Shown here in pieces: positions 1-9,942 of a stretch of 64,000 nt of DNA. A program made the position numbers and the translations under genes. The notes beneath the pieces are model-generated. The model made no database searches. It was not told the origin of the DNA and saw only the letters and a list, made by a program, of their open reading frames with translations. This DNA is from Diaporthe sp. PMI_573 (lineage: Eukaryota; Ascomycota; Sordariomycetes; Diaporthales; Diaporthaceae): NCBI GenBank assembly GCA_021399435.1, contig JAJTUP010000025.1, forward strand, positions 682,001-746,000, read 5' to 3'. Position 1 is the first letter of the stretch, and each line of letters begins with the position of its first letter.

Positions 1-796
1 TTCTCCGCTTCTTCGGCACTGTGCCAAACGGGAACCTTGCGATGAGCGCCCTGCTCTCCGTGGGATGGTGGCTCATGGTGACTGGACAGTCGGTGGTGCT
101 GTACTCGCGCCTGAACCTGGTCGTTGCCAGCCGACTCAAGCTGCAGGTTGTGCTGGGCCTAATCGTTGTTGTGTTTGTCTTTGTGCAACTTCCCACGACC
201 GCCTTCTTCCTGGCCTGCAACTGGCCAGACGAAGCTGTAGCCCTTAGGTACAGCGCCGTCTATGGTATGCATCCTCCTGAGTGACATCCATCATGGGCAT
301 ATTGGACAACTTTATAGACTTTTTCTGACACAAAGAATATACAGGGAAATTTGAAATGACCCAACTGGTTGTGATCACGGCCCTAGAGACTTTGATCTCG
401 AGCTTGTACGCCTATGAAGCATCTCACGGCCTGAAGCGGTTGGCTGCCTTAAAGAAAGACCAGGTCAAGGCGGTATTCCGTGAGCTGGTCGCTCTTCTCA
501 TCCTCGTAGTCTCTCTGGACATGACTCTCATAGTCCTCCAATTCACAAACAACTACTTGATTCAAGCGACCTGGAAACCCGTTGTCTACAGCGTGAAGCT
601 CAAGGTGGAAACACTGGTACTGAACAACCTGGTCAACCTTGTCCAGTCACGATCCTGTCTGTGCCAGGATTTTGTCGAAGAACATTTCTCCACTCGAAAT
701 AGCAACTGGCCCAAGGCGGAAGGCAGACGTATGGCATATCCGAACTTTTCCGAGAACAGCTTGCCGAGAAGGGAGCCATATCGCTCGACAATATGA
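1..796 (+). CDS. DUF7703-like fungal integral membrane protein, 5' partial
   Basis: The frame is open from the left edge, so the N-terminus lies outside the window. An intron at 265-344 (GTATGC...ACAG) joins the two open stretches in frame at a Gly codon; the second exon runs to a stop at 794-796. At least four hydrophobic segments are visible: one around the SVGWWLMVTGQSVVLYSRL motif, one rich in Val/Phe right after it, one after the intron, and a Leu/Val-rich one around 490-550. The TGQSVVLYSRL stretch after a Trp pair is what I know from the DUF7703 family of multi-pass fungal membrane proteins of unknown function. The last about 45 residues are hydrophilic and may include a mis-read intron, so the true C-terminus is uncertain. 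Confidence 0.7.
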
Positions 797-2343
797 AGAC
801 TGGCGGAGACATGGCATAGGTATTTATAAAAACAGAGTTTTCTGTTCAGCGAGGGACTGTCTGCAGTATGGTCTGCAGGGGACGATAGACACCCCTGCCA
901 CGGGCTGAAAGAACACTGCACCATCACACCGTCGAGCCGACAGTCTGCAAGTGAACAAGTTGGTAATCTTGCCACTCACCTGTAACATACATGGTCTCGT
1001 CAAGGCTCTCTTTAACCCAAATCCGATCTCGTATCGAGAAAAGAAAACGAGTACGCGAGATACTAGTGTACTAGTAGGTAAGTGAGGCATTCGGAACATA
1101 CCGTCATATGACTGGCATACATAGCTGACCGGGCAGCTATGCTGCTTCGAAAAGAGTATGTTGCCCAAGTCCTCTGGTACATAGAGGGCCATGATATCTT
1201 GGGGAAGAGTAAAGGAGGCAGCGCACTCCTCAATCATGTCGTTACCCATTCTCTAGGCCCGAGTTGTCTCCCGCTGTGAGTCCTGTACGGAGGTCCTCAT
1301 TGGGTTCAGAACTTTGGCGATAGGTTTCTTGTGCTCGTCCGGGCATAAAGGACCAGCTACGAACTCAGGTGACGGAGCTAGGCTCTTCAGTCGGACAGTG
1401 TGAGCATTGCGCCAGTCACGGACGCCTGTGAGGTTGTCACCTCTATACCCTGCAGGAGGGTATCCTATAGGAGGGTATCCCATGGGAAGCTGTCCCATAG
1501 ACATAGAATGCTGTCCAAGAGGACATTCCGGTGGTGGAAGTCCATGAGGCAGAGTGGAAATGGCCCCTGGACTTTCTCCTCGACAATTATGTGGGATGTG
1601 GCGACTTTGAGGACCCAGCAGGCAGTGTTCCACTCTGGGTCATTCGGATGCTGCTCCATTGCATCTCTGTTCTCCTCTTGTCTGCGGTTGTAAAACCATC
1701 CGAGTGGTGTCTGTGTCGAGTTGCAAGGCGTGGGTGAGAGCTGGTCGAGTGGATGGACACCATCCTCAGAGGGCAAGGAGATGACCTCCGGTGGCCCAGA
1801 ACAATCGGTGCCCCCACCAGAGGATACCGAGTTCTTCGAATGATAACCTGTTCTCCAGTTGAGATAGCACGTCGCTGTCTGGCGACCTTCACCGGGTCCA
1901 CAGAACCTAACCGGGGCTTTTATAATTACCAAAACACCATAGTAGCTGTATGGACGATCAAGCTTATTGCCTACTCTAAACGAGAACGGAAAGATATATC
2001 AGCTTGCTGATCAACATTAAATCTATGGGTATCTCGGTGCCTCCGCAGTTGCACGAGTCAACAGTTTTGCGCTAGCTGCTATTGTAGCTTGCCCTGTCAA
2101 TTTTGGTAATTCCATGGGTCCACTTTCTGTTGGACACTGCCATTCCCAACCCCTTGACCATGATCATAATATCTATAGACATGCTCCGAAGAGAGAAGAG
2201 AGAAGAATGTATATATAGGAAGACAAAAATTCGTCCTTATAGTGATACTTACTATCCTTATCCTTAACAACCTATCTTTATACTTGCTGAAACCTAGCCT
2301 TGAGATCCTTTTTATAATCGGTCCTAATCATATTTATTTCAAG
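797..2343. other. Gap without a supported gene; minus-strand ORF with one stop
   Basis: No gene is clear here. On the minus strand, 1633 to 824 reads as one frame of 270 codons broken by a single TAG at 1253-1255. It contains a short Gly-Tyr-Pro-Pro repeat encoded around 1440-1490, where an 11-base GGAGGGTATCC unit occurs twice. I do not recognise the product, and a chance ORF is as likely as a broken gene. A TATATATA box at about 2209-2217 probably serves the secreted-protein gene at 2344. Confidence 0.3.
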
Positions 2344-2868
2344 ATGCTTTTCTCTCAAACTACTATTGCCTTTATGGCTTTCTTTGCCCAGGGTCTTGCT
2401 GCCGCCACGCCTAAGCTTGCCAACCCCAACGATATTGGCAACAGCACTGCCCCTACCACTATATGCAGCGCGGTTCGCTCTGCCTGCCAGGCTGAGGCCA
2501 ACGCCAACCAGTCCCAGTGCGCCTCGCTGGCCGCTGGGTGCTGCGACGCCACCGATGCCGTGTGCCGCTCCGCCGCCGGCGCCAACATGGCCACCTGCTC
2601 TTCCGAGAAGGCCGCCTGCTACGCCGGCGCCAGCCTGCCCGACCCCTACACCAAGCGCGAGCTCGCCGTCGCCGTGTGCGAGACCACCCGCAGCACGTGC
2701 ATGGCCACCGTCGGCGCCTCCGACCCGTCCCTGTGCAAAACCCTGGTTGCTACCTGCTGCAACAACGCCCGCGACGTCTGCGCCGACAGGCCTGGTGTGG
2801 ATACGGCTATCTGCGCTTCTGAGCACGCGGTCTGCTATGCTTACTTCAGCCTGCCTATCCCTGTCTAA
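2344..2868 (+). CDS. Secreted Cys-rich protein with two tandem 8-Cys repeats
   Basis: The 174-residue product starts at the ATG at 2344, which is followed by a signal peptide (hydrophobic core about residues 6-20, Ala-rich end). An upstream in-frame start at 2242 would add 34 residues and hide the signal, so I did not use it. The mature part has 16 cysteines in two repeats of about 60 residues. Repeat 1 spacing is C-x6-C-x10-C-x6-CC-x6-C-x10-C-x6-C; repeat 2 is the same with x11 for the second gap. The repeats share little besides Cys, so the duplication is old. A Lys-Arg dipeptide (TKRE) lies between them and could be a Kex2 site that would release two single-repeat peptides. Function is not known to me; an apoplastic effector or surface protein is plausible. 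No intron is needed. Confidence 0.8.
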   Translation: MLFSQTTIAFMAFFAQGLAAATPKLANPNDIGNSTAPTTICSAVRSACQAEANANQSQCASLAAGCCDATDAVCRSAAGANMATCSSEKAACYAGASLPDPYTKRELAVAVCETTRSTCMATVGASDPSLCKTLVATCCNNARDVCADRPGVDTAICASEHAVCYAYFSLPIPV

Positions 2869-4044
2869 ATGCTGGATTTTCAAGAGAGGATATTTACGCC
2901 AATCGGGAAAGATAATGTTGTGCAAGTGACGGGACTCTGGAGGGATGTGATGAGGGGACATAATGAGGCATACAATGGGAAGTGATGCATAAATGCTTAA
3001 TCATAATATCTAAAAGCTCATAGTGATGGCGTGGAACATTGAAATTCATCATCATCCTCACCTTTAACTTCTCCAGCTCTGCACAATGTTTCTTTGAAGC
3101 TTCTTGATGATCCGGTGATATGAGATTTCTGTACTCTGAGGCTGACACGCACCCCACCTCACCTTCAGCACAGTCAGATTCTGTTCTTGTGACCATTCCA
3201 GATTCAGGGGCAACTCAACACAAGGGATGAATTTTCAGGTAGGCGACTGCTGCCTCAAGCGGCGCACAGTCCGTAGCCGGATGAGCCATGCTTTTGCACC
3301 AGGCCGTCGGTGACCCTCGTTACGCTCGCTGGGGCACCCATGTTGGTTGGAGGAGGGACGTCTGGTGACTTGGTTGTTTGGACCCTACAACATCTGTGGA
3401 GCTCCCAGTGTCAATGCAGACGAGGACAGTTGCAAACAATGGACGGGAGTAGTGGGGTCCGTCTGAGCTTCCGACGAAACCCGTCAGACGAAAGCAGTGA
3501 ATGTGGGCGGACGAAAGCAGTGAATGTGGGCGGACGAAAGCAGTGAATGTGGGCGGACGAAAGCAGTGAATGTGGGCGGACGAAAGCAGTGAATGTGAGC
3601 GGACGAAAGTATCAAGGTAGCCGCGTCGTGGCACGGCTGCGTCCTGACACGGCTGCGTTGGTGAGCTGCTGTGCATTCGTCCCAAGTTGGGTCGGACGAG
3701 AGCTAACATCATGGGGCGGTACCAACCCTAGGCTACCAAACAGCTGAATTCAATTAAGTGAATGCCAGAGCCCCTCACCAATCTCTGCTCGCTCGCAAAT
3801 GCCTCCCTTTTTGTGTAAATCCTTTCCTCGGTGTCGTTTGTCCACCAGCTTTTGGCATGACAAGCCCATGATTAAGATGCATGAGCAACAAAGCCGCGTC
3901 CGTCCGTCATTCAGCCGAGCCTCGTCCGTCATTCAGCCGTGCCCCATCAACCCCCCGTGACAGCCTCGTCTTCGCCGGGCTGCCATGTTCCTGCCAGTCA
4001 TCCCAATCGCCGATCTCCGCCTCGCCGAACTAGACTAGCCTTCC
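2869..4044. other. Gap with minisatellite; no supported gene
   Basis: Only short ORFs are seen on either strand. The stretch holds the 23-bp tandem array at 3485-3609 (listed separately). The flanking DNA at 3610-3730 and the short direct repeat TCGTCCGTCATTCAGCC near 3895-3935 look like non-coding repeat debris. Confidence 0.4.
3485..3609. repeat. 23-bp minisatellite, about 5.4 copies
   Basis: The unit CGGACGAAAGCAGTGAATG plus four G-rich bases repeats head to tail at 3485, 3508, 3531, 3554 and 3577, then a 10-base partial copy at 3600. Copies 2 to 4 are identical. The first differs at its second base (A for G) and the fifth near its end (GAG for GGG), so the array is young or kept uniform. 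Unit length is not a multiple of three, so it is unlikely to be coding. Confidence 0.92.
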
Positions 4045-4530
4045 CTACGCCTCTGTTGCCTGGGCGAGAACCTGCTTGAGATCAGCAAGGACCTCGCTGT
4101 ATGTTCCTTGCCCGACCCTGGAATACAGCCAGCCTGTCTCCTTGCCGGCCTCTCGCAGGTCGATCAGCATTCTGGTCAGAATCTTTGTGTAAGCCCCTGT
4201 GGAGGGGAATTTGGGGGAGTCAGGGTCGCTCTCTTCGCGCTCGTGGACTGGGAAACCGTGCCTGCTTCTGTAGCTCGGGTCGACGCGCTTCAGCTGCCGC
4301 TCGACCTCCTGTATGCCCTCCCGGAGGCTGTTGAGCTCGCCGGCGTTTTGGACTAGGTGTTGGACCTGGATCCCCCTGCCCATCTTCTCAATGTGTTTGT
4401 CCCGCATGACGTGAGATAAAATACCATGCCCCCAGTTGTATTCCTGGGGCCTTGAGTCACCAGCATGCGACATAAGGTAGCCTGCGAAATGGCGCAATGT
4501 AGTTGCTACAAGTAGCCGGGTGCGTTTCAC
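4045..4530 (-). CDS. Hypothetical protein, unrecognised
   Basis: This is a 161-codon open frame with no close rival on either strand. The product is soluble, charged and mostly helical in appearance, with a basic N-terminus (MKRTRLL) and a heptad-like stretch around residues 63-85 (ELNSLREGIQEVERQLK) that could be a short coiled coil. No signal peptide or membrane segment is seen. The C-terminal third (around TGWLYSRVGQG) has the look of conserved sequence but I recognise no family. It may be the surviving part of a larger gene, since repeats lie on both sides. Confidence 0.4.
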   Translation of the reverse strand: MKRTRLLVATTLRHFAGYLMSHAGDSRPQEYNWGHGILSHVMRDKHIEKMGRGIQVQHLVQNAGELNSLREGIQEVERQLKRVDPSYRSRHGFPVHEREESDPDSPKFPSTGAYTKILTRMLIDLREAGKETGWLYSRVGQGTYSEVLADLKQVLAQATEA

Positions 4531-5366
4531 AAGTTAGCGATCTATGGCCCTCCATAGGCTCTGGGGAGACAGTCAATTTTGCCCGGCTACTTGATCTTTT
4601 CCAGCCAAGGGTGGGGCGTCATAATTTGATTGCCAGGTACGGGGGGGTGTCTTCTATAAAATGTACCAAGAATAAGCATAGCTCAGAGTAGCCTAAGCTT
4701 ATAAAGGACTGCTCTAGGCGGAGGAGTATTTAGGTAGAGGCTGGAGAGGGTAGTATAGAGTACAGAGGGTAGTAGAGAGGGTAGTAGAGAGGGTAGTAGA
4801 GAGGGTAGGACAGAAGGTAGGAGAGGATGGGAGAGGGTGGGAGACGATAGAGAGGATAGTAGAGGATCAAGAGTGTAGAGAGGGCGGCAGCGAGGTTGTG
4901 AATGGTGGCAAGCTTATTGATAAGAACCGACTAATCCCAATAGGAGAAACATATTGCAACTTCTGAGAGTCTTAGATTAAGCTCCGCCCAGAGCGTCTCT
5001 CGCAGGCTCGGGCTACTCTGGGCTACGCTTAATAAAAAATGTACCTGAATATGCCAGGAGACAAGGCACCATTCTACTAATACACTCTCATAATGTCGGT
5101 CATTTGCATTGGAGCCTCTTGTTCCCGAGATAATTCTGAGTATCTAGGGAGCAACCAAGTATTTATATTGTTTCAAAACGGATTCTGAGCCTCTGGTGCC
5201 CATTTATAAGGGATGATGGGCCTCTGCAACTCGCATAAGAGCTGATCGGTTGGCCCTCGATCTTCGTCTTCCAAAACCATGTTGCCATCGCTGACCCTCT
5301 GCCATATTTCTTTCGGTCTCCAGCTTGAAATTCGATACCCACCTTCGGGAAGAGATATATGCCCGT
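4531..5366. other. Gap with small inverted-repeat element; no supported gene
   Basis: Nothing coding stands out. The central part is the element at 4673-5031, described separately. The rest is unremarkable apart from a run of seven G at 4641-4647. Confidence 0.4.
4673..5031. repeat. MITE-like element with 25-bp inverted ends and a purine-rich core
   Basis: Bases 4673-4697 and 5007-5031 are inverted copies of each other, matching at 21 of 25 positions; all four differences are transitions of the C/T or G/A kind. The enclosed about 310 bp carry an imperfect purine array at about 4735-4870 built on GAGAGGGTAGTA. The arrangement fits a short non-autonomous element altered by C-to-T change. No clear target-site duplication was found, so limits are approximate. 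Confidence 0.5.
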
Positions 5367-6935
5367 CTAAGCACCCTTCCTGGTGTCAGTGGGCGTTGAG
5401 GTTCTCTCAAGATGACTCAACCTCTTCTTGGCATCTACAACTTGTCCTCGAAACCAGGTTCGAAAGTCCAGCAGTCCACATGCGAGTCGTGGGATCTTGC
5501 TTTGGGTTTGCCGATCGTCATCAGTCCCAGACTCGCTGCCTCCTTGAGTTGGAATATGGCGTTTAAGTGGCCTGCTGGTGTCGGATGAAGCGCCCGGCGA
5601 GTTTGAAAGCTTTCGTTCGCTGCCTCGTTCCTCATCAGGTTTCTTCGGCACCGCGGGCTCCAAAGCCGGAGCGGTCGGTAGGCTTGAGGCTGGTGACGGC
5701 TGCGATGGCAAAATTGGACTTGCCTGGGCAAGGCTGGGCGGCGGAAGCGATGGGGGTGGCAGAAAGGCACCAGGGGAAATCCCAGGAGGGGGCGGAACAG
5801 GTGAACTGAGACGCTGTGGAATGGCATGGAACTGTGGATGGTTTGGATCGTGTGAGAACTGTGCATGAGCTCGTACAACTTTGTCATCAGGTCCTAGATT
5901 GAAGAAATCAAAGTTGCAATACGGCATGGCAGGGTAGACAGCGGGAAATGGGTGATGGCCGTAGTGATTCGGTAGGCCATGCCAGTAATTTGGAGGGTAG
6001 CCAGGCTGGATGAATGGAGGCTGAGACACCCAGGGAGGAGATCCAGGAGGACAGTTGCCAAAGCCCGATGGGCACAGGTAGCCGAAATGGCGAGGTGACG
6101 CCTGGGGGTCATCGTTGATGGTCACGGAATATGGCGATGGGAGGCGTTCTGGGGGTCCAATATCCACAGACACACCTGGCTCATCCTCGGGCTCCTGCTT
6201 GATCCTGACTTGGTCTTCATCTTTGATCTCTCCTTCTTCAACTTCGACCTCGACCTTGGTGGGCGATGCCTGAAAGGGGTTTCTGTTGACAGCCGGGCCT
6301 GTGGTGACATGGTTGGATTTGATGACTTGTGTGTTGACGAGCCAAGGGGGTTCGTCGTCAAACGTCGGAGCATTGAACTGGAAGAGGCTGCCTGGGAGCC
6401 ATTTGGCGTATACATTTGAACGAGTGATGTCGGTGACCTGGTTGACTGCTGCTGCAAGGCCTGGAAATTCCTTCCACCTGTGCATGTCGCCCCTGTGTTG
6501 AGGAGGTCGCATCAGCATCACGAGAATATCTTGTGACCGGTGCCAAATCGACCAAGGTAAACGAATTGCAGAGACTGCAGCCCAAATAAGAAGTTGGGAC
6601 AAGACTAGATGCATGCATCATGGTACTTGAGAAGCCCATACTTATAAAGGTACGACTAAAAGAGAAGTGGTCTCAAAACAGACGTACCCATCGCGCAAAG
6701 CTCTCCTAATACAGGAGTAGGCGCCATTGATCTCCACCAGGCGTCGCTCGATGAGTAGCCGCTCGTAATCTGCGGCCTTGATGCTCTTGGCTGCTCTGAG
6801 TCTTTTCTTCGCGGAACGTATGGACCTGAGGCGCTTTGGGATCCCGCGGGTGATGCGCTGGGAGAGGTTGAAACGCTTATAGGCACTGTACCAAGGCTCT
6901 TCTTCGCCTGTGCACTTGGCTTTCATCTTGCCCAT
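5367..6935 (-). CDS. Acidic/proline-rich low-complexity protein, probably nuclear
   Basis: I join exon 6688-6935 to exon 5367-6492 over an intron at 6493-6687 (GTACGT...ACAG); the frame is kept and gives 457 residues. The N-terminal 80 residues are very basic and helical (KRLRSIRSAKKRLRAAKS), like a nucleic-acid or nuclear-targeting segment. The middle has an acidic block around residues 150-180 containing IKQEPEDE, a textbook sumoylation motif with trailing acidic residues. The C-terminal half is Pro/Ser-rich and disordered in appearance (several poly-Pro runs), ending in a basic patch with KRHIPTQGG. No enzyme or named DNA-binding domain is visible. A regulator or scaffold is a guess; the 195-nt intron is long for this window. 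Confidence 0.6.
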
Positions 6936-7748
6936 GCTGGTCGAACTGTGGCGATGTGATCGTGTGAGCCGATAGTCTGTCGATGCCGTCGTCGGATTTT
7001 CGATGGAGGCAGAAGCTTGGTTGATGGGGGGGGGGGCTCTGGCCTCGAGGATGCGCAGTGGAAGTCGAGGACATTGGTTGACAGAGGAGAGTGGATGAAG
7101 AGAGCACTACGTACAGGCCCCGATGAGCGCAGTCGAGAGGTGGCTGGTTTCGATTGATTGAAGCAGGTGCGACTGGCTGGGTGAAGCCCACCCGCAATCG
7201 GGCATACACCCAGCCAGGAACGCCTGGAGCCCCAACAGGAGAATGCAGCGATGGGTAGGAACGAAGTGGGGTCCCTGGAGCGCCTCTTGACGATTGCCTG
7301 GCTTCATATTGGTGCTGTTCATTGGAAATAGCGGTTCTGAAAGGAATATTGCTGCTCTTGCCCAGGTACACCACTGCTGGGCGTCCCCTTTGGCTCCATT
7401 CTCTGCTCCAACCGCTGTCCGTGGCACATCTGGGGAACCCATTAACTGCCAGTTGGGGAGTAGGATGAGCCAGATTGCCAGCAAACTGAATGAGGAAGTC
7501 TGCACCAATACTTCTTGCAGCATCAACCACGGTGGGTAGCGGCTTTGGGGGGGGGGGATCGAAGAACAGGTGGACTGGACAGAAATAAGGGTATCATGTT
7601 CTCTATAAAAAGAGCAAAATCACAAACAACCACCAAATTCAACAGGCTCCAAAGAGTCGTGGTCGGATAGACCAGGCCTTCAAAGCCCACGTTCGTACGC
7701 CCCCCATTGTCAAAGTCGCTGCCACTACCACACCCACACAAAGAGGGC
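6936..7748. other. Gap, probable 5' region of the 5367-6935 gene
   Basis: A 217-codon minus-strand frame (7530-6877) spans most of this gap but overlaps the start of the neighbouring gene in another frame and has no domain-like features, so I treat it as chance. Runs of nine to ten G at 7026-7036 and 7548-7557 are homopolymers. No gene supported. Confidence 0.4.
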
Positions 7749-9471
7749 TCAGGAAGCCTTCCTCCTCAGATCCAGTATGGTCTTAAGCCGCAAAGTCCCC
7801 TTGGCACCCCAGCCAGACGGCCCAGGATCCACATCGGGCCGCGCAGCAACATACCAGCCCCACGCCCGCCGGTCGAGCTCATCCGCCGACAAAAAGTCCG
7901 CCCAGCTGTCGAACAGCAGCCGCAGCGCCCCGAGGAGCAGGCCCAGGTTCTCCTCCCTCTCGGCGTTCTCGGCCCTGACCGTCTTCTTCTTGGCGGTGGG
8001 CGCAGAGGCAGCGGCAGCGTCACCGCCCGCAGGGGCGCTGGCGAAGATCTTGAGCAGGTAGTTGCGCGCCGCCTCGGGGCGGTGGGTCAGCATGCCGCCT
8101 CCCGCGGCGGCCGCCGACGCCCTGGACTTGCTCTTGATGCCCTCCAGGTCTAGGCCCCAGACCGCCTCGCCGCCCAGGGACGCCTGGATGCCCGTCCTGC
8201 GCATGCGCTCCGATAGCGCCTGCGTGGCCGCGTTGCGCATCAGCCTCCAGCGGTCTGGACCGAGCATGACGCCGCCGTACCACCGCGTCATCACGACGAG
8301 GGTGTCGATGGAGCTTGTCTCGCGCAGGATGCGGCTCAGCAGCTCGCCCGCACCGGACTCGCCGTCGTCGTGGGAGGCCTCGCGGGGGTGGTTACTTATT
8401 GCCTTCTCGGAGGGGTGGATGCGGTAGGCCCAGACGTTGTGGGATGCGCCTCTGAGGCCAGGTTGTGCTTCGAAGAGAGACTTGAGGAGTTTGGGTCTTT
8501 GGGAGGGGTCGGTTATGGAGGTTGCGCGGGCGACGAATGTGGATTGCTTCAAGGAGACCGAGGGGCTCGTCGTCCATGTGTTGGGGTTTGCTTCTTGGGA
8601 TGTTGCCTGAGTAGCATCATCCTCAGCTTTCAATGTCGAAGCTGACGCATCAGGCTCGCGTGGCGTGGCATCTGTTGTGCCAGTGTCTTCCGCTCCTTCT
8701 GCACGTTCCTCCTCTTCCCCCTTCCATTGGTAACCCCCTCTCTTCAAGACAGCAATTTCCCGACCCATCACCTTGATCCTCGGCTGTCCCTCGCCCCATC
8801 CCTCCTCATCCGCACTTGGCCCCTTGTCCAGTCCCAGGCTCACAGCCTTGGAACGCGAATTGGCGCTCACCACTGCTTGCGCCAGGGAGAGCCTGCTCGA
8901 GGGAGGCTGTTCGGGCATTGTATGGCGTAAAAGTTCGACCGCAAAAGCGAGCACCAGCGGGGCGCGGTTCGTCTGGAGGGCCGTCTCGGCGATGCGGTCT
9001 TCGTCGGTATTGAGGGGCAGGGAGAGGGAGGCCTCGAGCTCTGCAGGGGTGACTTCGGTAGGACCGAGCATATAGCCATCTCCGGCGGAGAGTCTGGCCC
9101 TCTTGCTTGCTTGTTCCTGGGAGGCAGAGCCTGTCCCGGCAGCAGGGCGTTTCGCGGTGGGGCCGGCAGAGGTGGGCGAGGCCTGCTTGCGCTTGAGGTG
9201 CGCCTTGCAGGCATTCTGTAATGATCGTGCAGCTTTCGCGTCCTCGATGGCCCCTTCGACTGTCTTCAATGGTGCATCGGCGATTTGCTGGACGCTAATC
9301 ACTGTTAGAGAGTTTTCACCACGGCTTGCCAGTTCGAGGCGTGCAAGGCACGGCTTGCCTTCTGAGACTGGCGCTTTGAAGGGCCTTGATCTGGGCCATG
9401 GCATCCTTCATCGGCATCTTGCGGGCTGTTTGCAGCCGCAGCAGCTCCTGGAGATCTTGTTGGGTGGCCAT
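7749..9471 (-). CDS. IMPACT/YIH1-family protein (UPF0029 N-terminal-type domain)
   Basis: Exon 9359-9471 joins exon 7749-9294 over a 64-nt intron (9295-9358) with a GC donor (GCAAGC), branch site CTAAC and TTAG acceptor; the sum is 1659 nt, 552 residues. The Impact domain lies at about residues 285-400 with the signature DDGESGAGELL followed by VVMTRWYGGVMLGPDRWR. In yeast and mammals this family binds GCN1 and dampens GCN2 signalling under amino-acid starvation; others act on unknown substrates. Here the domain is preceded by about 280 residues, of which about 1-40 are helical and the rest charged or Ser/Thr-rich, and no RWD domain is visible. The C-terminal 150 residues include an Ala-rich stretch. 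This layout is not that of YIH1 itself, so the specific role is open. Confidence 0.85.
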
Positions 9472-9942
9472 GGTCGTCTCAAGATTGCTTTTGTGATCCC
9501 AAACTCGAAGTGCGAAGCTTCCGAAAAACGGTTGTTCCGCCGCGCTCGGCGACGCGCTCTACTGCTCACAGGCAGACATGACGTCGACGGTGCGACGCGT
9601 CGGAGAGTGCTTGCCCACTTTCAACCCTAACCCAGTTTTGACATGGGGTGGAAGCCCTCTTGCAATGCAATGCCTTGCTCCTAACAATGCTCCGTCATTT
9701 CGTCCAAGCTGTACTGCATGGCTGCTTTATTAGAACCCGAGATCTGTCACCGAGCCCGGAGGAGACCCGTACACACGTAGGCCAATGCGGAGAACAAGAC
9801 TGTACTGAAGGTGGCATACGCACCACCGAGGGTCCAAGACCAGTGAAACCGCAACTGTACCACAATCCAGACGCCCCATCTGTGAAGTCTCCAGTCTCCC
9901 TTGTCCATCTGGAGAAACCTCGTGAGGCATCATGGAGTGTCA
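9472..9942. other. Gap between divergent-looking neighbours; nothing seen
   Basis: Only short overlapping ORFs are present on both strands. It includes the 5' flank of the IMPACT-family gene and the 3' flank of the IF3-like gene. No repeat or RNA gene noticed. Confidence 0.4.

Noticed and set aside
2278..2961. 227-codon minus-strand ORF with Gly/Ala-rich sequence
   Set aside because: It is antisense to the Cys-rich secreted protein gene; its Gly/Ala/Val bias comes from the GC-rich third positions of that gene.
6877..7530. 217-codon minus-strand ORF upstream of the 5367-6935 gene
   Set aside because: It overlaps the better-supported first exon in another frame, has no domain features and a composition like antisense of non-coding DNA.
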